Below, piece after piece: positions 31,167 through 37,541 of a DNA stretch of 37,541 nt. The notes under the pieces were generated by a model. It was not told the origin of the DNA and did not search any database. It saw nothing but the letters and a program-made list of their open reading frames with translations. Within the stretch, counting starts at the first letter, position 1; each line of letters opens with the position of its first letter. Both the position numbers and the translations under genes were made by a program. Origin of the DNA: Prevotella corporis DSM 18810 = JCM 8529 (GTDB lineage: Bacteria > Bacteroidota > Bacteroidia > Bacteroidales > Bacteroidaceae); the NCBI RefSeq assembly GCF_000430525.1, contig NZ_AUME01000029.1:1-37541 (forward strand), written 5' to 3'.

Positions 31167-32507
31167 ATGATGTACTGGCAAAAGCTTATCTCCAACAAAC
31201 GACTCGGGCAGGAAGACCGACATGCCTTGAGACACGACGATAGATCAGAGTTCAAGCGCGACAGCGACCGATTAATCTACTCTGCACCTTTCAGAAGATT
31301 GCAGAACAAGACACAAGTATTTCCACTGCCGGGAAGCGTTTTTGTCCACAACCGTCTGACTCACTCGCTTGAAGTTGCCTCCTTGGGCAAATCCTTGGGC
31401 GACGATGTGGCAAGAAAACTCACTCAGAAGCACCCTGATTTGAGGGGAACGCTCTTCGAGGAAATAGGTACCATAGTCCAGACGGCTTGCTATGCCCATG
31501 ACATGGGCAACCCACCGTTCGGGCATAGTGGTGAGAAGGCTATTCAGGCTTTTTTCACCGAAGGGCCGGGGGCAAACATTAAGTCAGAAGTAAGCCCACG
31601 TTTCTGGGATGACATCACCCACTTCGAGGGCAATGCGAATGCTTTCCGCCTGCTGACCCACAGATTCCTTGGGCGACGGGATGGCGGTTTTGTCATGACC
31701 TACTCCACCTTGGCCAGCATAGTGAAGTATCCTTTCTCTTCATCACTCGCTGGAAAGCATGGCAAATTCGGATTCTTTGAAACCGAGGAGAGTAACTATC
31801 GCAAGATAGCCGATGAGCTGGGCATTATCTGCAAGCAATCATCCGATTCAGGAATCGCCTTCGCCCGCCATCCATTGGTTTATCTTATGGAGGCCGCCGA
31901 TGACATCTGCTATGAGATTATGGACATAGAAGACTCGCACAAGTTGAGACTTCTGTCGTTCGACGAGACGGCAGAACTGCTCTTGGGATTCTTCGACGAA
32001 GCGACCAAGCAGAGCATCCGACAACGCACCGAGGATGAGGGCGTGACCGACAGAAACGAGCAAGTGGTTTATTTCCGGGCCTGTGCAGTAGGATTACTGG
32101 AGAGTTTGTGCGTCGATGTATTCGTGGAAAACGAGGAAGCCATCCTCAACGGCACATTTGAAGGTTCGCTGATAGACCACATTCCCGAACTTCAGAGAAA
32201 GAATTACAAACACTGTTCAAAGGTGTCTGTTGAGAAAATATACAGTAGCAAGACCGTCCTTGACGTGGAACTGTCGGGCTACAAGATTATGGAAACCCTG
32301 ATGGGGGCACTCATCGACGCAGCCATCGCTCCAGAGAAATTCCACAGCAAACAGTTGATACGCAGATTTTCGAGTCAGTACGACATCCAAAACAAGAACC
32401 TTGAGGACCGCGTGATGGCCGTAATTGACTATATCAGCGGCATGACCGACGTCTATGCGCTAGACATCTATCAGAAAATCAACGGCATAAGTCTGCCCAT
32501 CATCTAA
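31167..32507 (+). CDS. dgt: Deoxyguanosinetriphosphate triphosphohydrolase (dGTPase)
   Basis: This 446-residue HD-domain enzyme hydrolyses dGTP to deoxyguanosine and triphosphate, the same chemistry as SAMHD1. Family signatures are the N-terminal DRSEFKRDSDRLIYSAPFRRLQNKTQVF, the first HD histidine in HNRLTHSLEV (H66), and the HD pair H111-D112 in CYAHDMGNPPFGHSGE. A later aspartate lies in YLMEAADDICYEIMD. The size matches the longer bacterial dGTPases that form hexamers. It starts at the first of two adjacent ATGs (MMYWQKL). The esterase-fusion gene follows after 67 nt, so they probably share a transcript. Confidence 0.93.
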   Translation: MMYWQKLISNKRLGQEDRHALRHDDRSEFKRDSDRLIYSAPFRRLQNKTQVFPLPGSVFVHNRLTHSLEVASLGKSLGDDVARKLTQKHPDLRGTLFEEIGTIVQTACYAHDMGNPPFGHSGEKAIQAFFTEGPGANIKSEVSPRFWDDITHFEGNANAFRLLTHRFLGRRDGGFVMTYSTLASIVKYPFSSSLAGKHGKFGFFETEESNYRKIADELGIICKQSSDSGIAFARHPLVYLMEAADDICYEIMDIEDSHKLRLLSFDETAELLLGFFDEATKQSIRQRTEDEGVTDRNEQVVYFRACAVGLLESLCVDVFVENEEAILNGTFEGSLIDHIPELQRKNYKHCSKVSVEKIYSSKTVLDVELSGYKIMETLMGALIDAAIAPEKFHSKQLIRRFSSQYDIQNKNLEDRVMAVIDYISGMTDVYALDIYQKINGISLPII

Positions 32508-32574
32508 CCAGACCAGCCATTTCACAGCTCCCGCTTTCTGAAAGTCTGGCAATAAACGACAAAACAACGAAAAG

Positions 32575-33570
32575 ATGGAAAACCAATATCAAAAAACATT
32601 CCCCGACCTGATGGCTGGCAAGAAGCTCATCTACGTTCATGGATTCATGTCTGCCGGCTCTACCCACACCGCGCAAATTCTGAGAGACTACATGCCTAAG
32701 GCCACCGTCATAGCTCCCGACCTGCCCATCCACCCCGAAGAGGCGATGCAACTGCTCCGCCAACTACAAGCCGACGAACGGCCCGACCTGATTATAGGAA
32801 CATCCATGGGTGGTATGTACACCGAAATGCTCTACGGGACAGACAGAATCTGTGTGAATCCGGCATTTCAAATGGGCTCAACCATCACTGAGAACAACAT
32901 GATGGGCAAGCAGGTTTATCAGAACCCACGCCAAGACGGAATACAGGAGGTCATCGTTACCAAAGCCTTGCAAAAAGAATACAAGGATATGACGGAACAA
33001 TGCTTCAGCCATATCACGGCCGAGGAGCAGAAAAGGGTATATGGGCTCTTCGGCGACAACGATCCGATAGTCCACACATTTGACCTGTTCAACAAGCACT
33101 ATCCTAATGCCATCCGTTTCCATGGCGAGCACAGGCTTGTTGAAAAGGTGATATTCCATTACCTGATACCGGCCATCCGCTGGATCGACGACAAGCAAGA
33201 GGGTCGCGAGCGCAAGACGATTCTCATCGACTGGAGTGCGCTGCCAGACTCATACGGCAAGCCGAAATCGAGCCTTCACAAGGCCTACGAGTATCTTCTC
33301 GACCACTACAAGGTCTATTTTGTGGCACCAGCTCCAACGAACGATCATCCTTTCCTGTCTGATGTTCAAACATGGATAGAGGAGACGTTCAGCGCACCGG
33401 CATGGAATCATGTCATTTTCACCAACCAACCCCAAATTCTTTATGGCGACTACCTTGTTTCGACCGATGAAACGGACGATTTTATGGGTACATCGCTCAC
33501 TCTTGGCAGTGATGAGTTCAAGACTTGGGAAGAGATAATTGTATATTTTGAGAGATTGGGCGGACAATAA
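32575..33570 (+). CDS. YqiA-like esterase fused to a degenerate 5'(3')-deoxyribonucleotidase-like domain
   Basis: This is a 331-residue two-domain protein. Residues 15-205 form a YqiA/YcfP-type alpha/beta hydrolase: HGFMSAGST at the oxyanion region, nucleophile S77 in GTSMGGMY, a probable acid in GDNDPIV (D161/D163), and H186 in FHGEHRLVE. From about 213 the sequence resembles the NT5C-type HAD 5'(3')-deoxyribonucleotidases: ILIDWSALPDS, then VYFVAPAPTN, WIEETF, YGDYLVSTDETDDFMG and FGS-like LGSDEFKTWEEIIVYF. The normal DxDG is D-W-S, the catalytic lysine before YGDYL is missing, and the following DD is replaced, so this half is probably non-catalytic. It follows dgt by 67 nt. The substrate is unknown. 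Confidence 0.8.
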   Translation: MENQYQKTFPDLMAGKKLIYVHGFMSAGSTHTAQILRDYMPKATVIAPDLPIHPEEAMQLLRQLQADERPDLIIGTSMGGMYTEMLYGTDRICVNPAFQMGSTITENNMMGKQVYQNPRQDGIQEVIVTKALQKEYKDMTEQCFSHITAEEQKRVYGLFGDNDPIVHTFDLFNKHYPNAIRFHGEHRLVEKVIFHYLIPAIRWIDDKQEGRERKTILIDWSALPDSYGKPKSSLHKAYEYLLDHYKVYFVAPAPTNDHPFLSDVQTWIEETFSAPAWNHVIFTNQPQILYGDYLVSTDETDDFMGTSLTLGSDEFKTWEEIIVYFERLGGQ

Positions 33571-33619
33571 AAACAATAAAACAACCATCAAAACATCCCG
33601 CATTGCCCCCACGGGCTGT

Positions 33620-33646
33620 CCTCCCTGTGGAGGTTTGGGGCAAGGG
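33620..33646. repeat. REP-like GC-rich hairpin, copy 2
   Basis: CCTCC-CTGT-GGAGG forms a short hairpin followed by TTTGGGGCAAGGG. It resembles the element at 18535-18565 read on the opposite strand. It lies directly before the helicase start codon. The longer reading frame that would include it was rejected for that reason. Confidence 0.4.
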
Positions 33647-33653
33647 TTCCATT

Positions 33654-36600
33654 ATGACTACATCTGAAGAGCTCTTCCATCGCATATCGGAAATTCTATC
33701 AGGGGCTGACAATCGGCCTGACATACAAAATCGACTGATGCACGAAACCCTTGTGCTGGCTTGTCATGAAGGGCTTAAAAGCACACGTCACGGATTCGGG
33801 AACCTTTCTTCTCAGGTCGATTCGCTTTGTCGCCGACATCACGTCAGTCCACAAGATACGGTAGCCATCCATCTGATGCGCCGACACAGCAATTCCTTCG
33901 CCCCCATCTTGCCCAACGACCTCGCCTACGACTGTAGGGCTTTGGCCGTCTTTATCGCAGCTGTTTTCGACACTTCCATTCCTTCTTTTCTCGCTGGGAG
34001 AATACCAGCGACTGGACGACGCACGTCGAACATTCAGATAGCCAACTACCGATACATCCGTTGCACCGTAAGATCATGGAACAACGACACCATCAAGGTA
34101 GGCGTACTCAACCAAGACTGCAGCGAGGAGGAACTAACTGTGGATTACACGGCGACTCCCGACTATATCGACCTCACCTATCTGCGCCCTATTCTGCGTG
34201 AAGGGATGCAACTCAATCTGCTCGACTGCAACGTTTCCCGTAAACGAATTGTGCCTAAAATAATTGTCGTCGAACCAGATTATCTCCTCGACATCTCCTC
34301 TATTGCTAACTGCTTCGAGGACTATGGACACCATCCTCTCCTTTACACAGTGAACCGTCTGCAGGCTCGCCCAAACAACCGACACACCATTCTCGGAAAT
34401 TTTGCCGGAGCAGCCCTCGACGATATCATCAACCACGAGAACTACGACATTGGCAACACTTTCAAGTCGAACTTCCGCGACCATGCACTCGACTTTGCTA
34501 CCTGCGGTGACTTCAATGCCATGGAATTCAAACAGGAATCTGAATCGCAAGTCAAAAACATTCGGGAGATTGCCGAAGAGATTTTCAAGACTCACAATAA
34601 ACACAAAGCCATACTGGAACCCTCGTTCGTATGCGAGCAACTGGGCATCCAAGGACGTGTCGATTTGATGACGACCGACCTTCAGCTGCTGGTGGAACAA
34701 AAATCGGGTAAGAACTTCTATCTCACCAGCAAGCGACCCAACAAGCACGGATCGCTTCACATCGAGAAACACTACGTGCAGGTGCTGCTTTATTTTGGCA
34801 TCCTCCAGTATAACTTCAACCGCAGCGGGAAGAACACAAACATTCATCTGCTCTATTCCAAATACCCACTTCCAGACGGACTTTTAGAAGTCGAGCCTCT
34901 ACAGAAACTGATGATGGAGGCACTAAAATTCCGCAATCAGGTGGTGGCGACGGAATTTTGGCTGGCCGACAATGATTTCGCACGCATCATACCACAGCTC
35001 ACTCCGGCAACGCTCCGACAGGTGCAAGGCAACGACCGCTTTTTCAACCAGTACATTCTTCCACGGCTCACCGACACGCTCGCACCACTCCACCATCTCT
35101 CGCCACTTGAGAGCGCATACTTCTGCCGGATGATGCGCTTCGTTATCAAAGAGCAGATAATTGCCAAGGTGGGCTATCAGGAGGGAACGGGCAGCTGCAA
35201 CGCCGACTTGTGGAACATGCCGCTATCAGAGAAGATGGAGACGGGAAACATCTACACTGGGCTGACCATCAAGGAGAAGAGACGCAGCAGTGCTTTCAGC
35301 GGCTACGACACCATAACGCTCGATGTACCTGAACAAAGCGACAACTTTCTGCCCAATTTCCGACAGGGCGACATGATTTACCTCTATGCCTACAAGCGAG
35401 GAGAAATGCCAGATGTGCGCAAGAGCATACTCTTCAGGGGTGCTATAGAGGCCATCCATAACAACAATCTGACTATCCATCTGAACGACGGCCAACAAAA
35501 CGACGACATCATCAGTGGCGACTTTTTCGCTATCGAACACAGCAGCAGCGATATCGGCAGCTCTGCGGCAATCCATGGATTGCACACCTTCATCACTGCC
35601 GACGACGATCGCAAGCAACTACTGCTCGGACAACGCGCCCCTCGCTACGACACAATTCTGCAACTCAGCCGGAGTTATCATCCCACCTACGACGATATTA
35701 TTCTGAAAGTAAAACAAGCACAAGATTATTTTCTGTTGATTGGACCTCCAGGGACTGGCAAGACTTCAATGGCGCTGCAGTTTCTTGTGAGAGAATATGC
35801 CTCTTCCTCCGCCCTCCTTCTCCTTTCCTACACCAACCGTGCCGTGGATGAAATCTGTGGAATGTTGTCCGACAACGGATTCGACTACATACGGTTAGGC
35901 AACGAATACAGTTGCGATGCCCGTTTCAAAAGTCATCTGCTGTCGCATGTCATAGATGAGAATCCCACACTGCGCGGCATCACCCAGACGCTCACCGACG
36001 CACGCATCATTGTGAGCACCACCGCTGCACTTTCCGCCCGTCCGTTCATCTTCAACATCAAACACTTCGATGTTGCCATCATCGACGAAGCAAGTCAGAT
36101 TCTCGAACCAAACATTATTGGAATTCTATCAGCAAAAAATCCTCCATCGCTTCAGACCTCCTTCGGGCAATTAAACCACGACCTCACGAAATCAGCCCCC
36201 TCATCGGCCCTACCGACTCATACACCGCTATCTCAGAGCGAAACCGAACTTACGCAGTCGGCTCCCGGTGCCACCACCATAACATCTTCGCATCTTCACA
36301 CAATACCCCCCGTGCAGCCATTCCATAGCGAAAATGCAGCTCCTTCTCCGGAGGAGAGAGCAGGAAGAGAGGCAATCGGGAAGTTCATCCTAATCGGCGA
36401 CTACAAGCAACTTCCGGCGGTCGTTCAACAAGATTCAGACGAGTCATCAACCAGCGATCCACTTCTGTCAGCCATCCATCTGGACAACTGTGCCAACTCG
36501 CTCTTCGAGCGTCTCATCCGCACTGAACGTGCGGCAGGACGCACACAATTTATCGGCACACTGCGCAAACAGGGGCGCATGCATCCCGACATAGCGGAGT

Positions 36601-37232
36601 TCCCCAACAAGACCTTCTACCGACGTGAGCAACTGGAATGCGTGCCACTGATGCATCAAACCGAGACCAAACTGCCTTACAACGTTGCCAGCGAGGATGC
36701 GACCGACGACTTTCTGAAAGTTCACCGCATGGTTTTCATTCCGTCAAAAGCCTGCCGACAGCCTAACATCTCGGAGAAGGTGAACACAGAGGAGGCCCGC
36801 ATTGTCGCCGACATCATCCGTCGGTTGCACCGTCAGATGGGCGACACGTTCGATCCCCAAAAATCGATTGGAGTTATCGTGCCCTACCGCAATCAAATAG
36901 CCATGATTCGCAAGGAACTCGAAAAACTGAACATCCCAGAATTGGAGGCCATCAGCATCGACACCGTGGAACGCTATCAAGGCAGCCAGCGCGATGTCAT
37001 TGTCTATTCATTCACCATTCAGAGTCATTATCAGCTGGAGTTTCTCACTGCCAACACATTTGTTGAAGACGGGAAAGCCATCGACAGGAAACTCAATGTT
37101 GCCATTACACGCGCCCGAAAGCAACTCATCCTCACTGGCAACGAGGCAACGCTCCGCCAAAACAAGCTCTTCGGCGAAATGTTGGACTATATAGACGGGA
37201 AAGGCGGAAGATTGATTTTCTCTGATAAATAG
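33654..37232 (+). CDS. Dna2-like nuclease-helicase (PD-(D/E)XK nuclease plus SF1B helicase)
   Basis: This 1192-residue protein starts at ATG 33654 (MTTSEELFHRIS). A longer frame from 33603 adds residues encoded by a REP-like hairpin. The N-terminal half contains a Cas4/RecB-like PD-(D/E)XK nuclease: GRVDLM with D337 and VEQKSGK with E348 and K350. The C-terminal half is a Upf1/Dna2-type helicase: Walker A GPPGTGKT (697-704), Walker B IIDEASQ (D811, E812), GDYKQLP (915-921), TLRKQGRMHPDI, DTVERYQGSQRD and NVAITRARK. Residues 828-908 are an S/T/P/Q-rich insertion between the Walker B strand and GDYKQLP, where relatives have only a short linker. Likely roles are DNA end processing or flap removal in repair and replication. 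It lies 83 nt after the esterase-fusion gene. Confidence 0.88.
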   Translation: MTTSEELFHRISEILSGADNRPDIQNRLMHETLVLACHEGLKSTRHGFGNLSSQVDSLCRRHHVSPQDTVAIHLMRRHSNSFAPILPNDLAYDCRALAVFIAAVFDTSIPSFLAGRIPATGRRTSNIQIANYRYIRCTVRSWNNDTIKVGVLNQDCSEEELTVDYTATPDYIDLTYLRPILREGMQLNLLDCNVSRKRIVPKIIVVEPDYLLDISSIANCFEDYGHHPLLYTVNRLQARPNNRHTILGNFAGAALDDIINHENYDIGNTFKSNFRDHALDFATCGDFNAMEFKQESESQVKNIREIAEEIFKTHNKHKAILEPSFVCEQLGIQGRVDLMTTDLQLLVEQKSGKNFYLTSKRPNKHGSLHIEKHYVQVLLYFGILQYNFNRSGKNTNIHLLYSKYPLPDGLLEVEPLQKLMMEALKFRNQVVATEFWLADNDFARIIPQLTPATLRQVQGNDRFFNQYILPRLTDTLAPLHHLSPLESAYFCRMMRFVIKEQIIAKVGYQEGTGSCNADLWNMPLSEKMETGNIYTGLTIKEKRRSSAFSGYDTITLDVPEQSDNFLPNFRQGDMIYLYAYKRGEMPDVRKSILFRGAIEAIHNNNLTIHLNDGQQNDDIISGDFFAIEHSSSDIGSSAAIHGLHTFITADDDRKQLLLGQRAPRYDTILQLSRSYHPTYDDIILKVKQAQDYFLLIGPPGTGKTSMALQFLVREYASSSALLLLSYTNRAVDEICGMLSDNGFDYIRLGNEYSCDARFKSHLLSHVIDENPTLRGITQTLTDARIIVSTTAALSARPFIFNIKHFDVAIIDEASQILEPNIIGILSAKNPPSLQTSFGQLNHDLTKSAPSSALPTHTPLSQSETELTQSAPGATTITSSHLHTIPPVQPFHSENAAPSPEERAGREAIGKFILIGDYKQLPAVVQQDSDESSTSDPLLSAIHLDNCANSLFERLIRTERAAGRTQFIGTLRKQGRMHPDIAEFPNKTFYRREQLECVPLMHQTETKLPYNVASEDATDDFLKVHRMVFIPSKACRQPNISEKVNTEEARIVADIIRRLHRQMGDTFDPQKSIGVIVPYRNQIAMIRKELEKLNIPELEAISIDTVERYQGSQRDVIVYSFTIQSHYQLEFLTANTFVEDGKAIDRKLNVAITRARKQLILTGNEATLRQNKLFGEMLDYIDGKGGRLIFSDK

Positions 37233-37348
37233 ACCGTTAGCGACGACAGACATCGGATCATCAAACAGTATTGCCAATGCCTGACAATCAGCATGTCTTA
37301 TACGGATTTAGCTTGTCACAATTCTGACTATAAAAAAAGTAAGAAATT

Positions 37349-37541
37349 ATGACAAAACGTAAAACCCCACGCGAATTTTCGAATTCGTTCAAGCTGCAAG
37401 TGTTAATCGATTATTATTCTAGCGGTTCTTCTCAAGCGTCCATATTGCGTAAGTGGAATGTGTCTAGTGGTTCAATGTTCCAATGGCTGAAACGTTGGCC
37501 CATTGATTCAAAATCGTTATCTTTGCCCTCGGAAGTAATCC
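37349..37541 (+). CDS. IS3-like transposase OrfA, partial
   Basis: The first 64 codons of a gene running off the right edge begin MTKRKTPREFSNSFKLQVL. The basic start, the FKLQVLIDYYSSGSSQASILRKWNVS helix-turn-helix and the following MFQWLKRW are characteristic of the small HTH protein (OrfA) of IS3-family elements. OrfA is normally fused by -1 frameshifting to an integrase-type OrfB. The left end of the IS should lie in 37233-37348. A TGTCACAATTCTGAC stretch near 37315 is a candidate end but has no second copy here to test against. Confidence 0.65.
   Translation, partial: MTKRKTPREFSNSFKLQVLIDYYSSGSSQASILRKWNVSSGSMFQWLKRWPIDSKSLSLPSEVI

Noticed and set aside
31178..31193. CAAAAGCTTATCTCC in the dgt start resembling the phased repeat unit
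   Set aside because: It is a single partial match within conserved coding sequence, without neighbouring units.
34134..34847. 237-residue minus-strand frame inside the helicase gene
   Set aside because: Antisense to the nuclease domain, whose motifs are intact in the plus-strand frame.

Overview
The window looks like a 37.5 kb piece of a Bacteroidota chromosome, most probably from Prevotellaceae. The evidence is a SusC/SusD pair, the Bacteroidota promoter signature TAnnTTTG in front of many genes (with the full TTTG-N19/20-TAnnTTTG form before folP and pta), a DUF4292 lipoprotein next to TPR and EnvC-like genes, a folP-cdaA pair, and gene starts without clear Shine-Dalgarno sites. Both ends lie inside different insertion-sequence genes: an ISAon1-type N-terminal transposase protein on the left and an IS3-like OrfA on the right. 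This may be a contig bounded by repeated IS copies.

Layout, left to right. 0.5-5.6 kb: long-chain acyl-CoA synthetase, release factor 2, a 47-aa membrane protein coupled to a CYTH-fold phosphatase, a convergent VanZ-like protein, and a membrane-anchored helix-hairpin-helix protein. 5.8-10.6 kb: a susC-susD operon on the minus strand with its own terminator. 11.2-14.8 kb: tRNA-Pro(CGG), a lipid A phosphoethanolamine transferase, and convergent murF. 15.5-19.5 kb: a C69 dipeptidase, then folP and the diadenylate cyclase cdaA. 19.8-24.2 kb: a fused DUF2156-GNAT protein, then pta and ackA. 24.6-30.9 kb: a minus-strand cluster dut-TPR-DUF4292-envC-sufT-lpxH, largely devoted to envelope maintenance. 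31.2-37.2 kb: dgt (dGTPase), an esterase fused to a degenerate deoxyribonucleotidase-like domain, and a Dna2-like nuclease-helicase, all on the plus strand and divergent from dut.

Most genes are housekeeping: envelope synthesis (murF, lpxH, eptA, envC, C69), acetate overflow (pta-ackA), folate and c-di-AMP (folP-cdaA), and nucleotide-pool hygiene (dut, dgt).

The least explained signals lie between genes. Three separate intergenic regions (15118-15199, 19580-19640, 24379-24437) carry short arrays of a 16-17 nt unit, consensus close to CRAAAGCTNACCTWTK. The units occur in either orientation at a period of about 22 nt. A second, 44-nt dispersed repeat occurs at 11204 and 19693, and GC-rich REP-like hairpins occur at the folP 3' end and before the helicase. 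Other points of interest are the fused esterase/NT5C-like protein, an 81-residue low-complexity insertion inside the helicase core, the DUF2156-GNAT fusion, a near-leaderless folP transcript, and a terminator built into the last codons of the phosphoethanolamine transferase gene.
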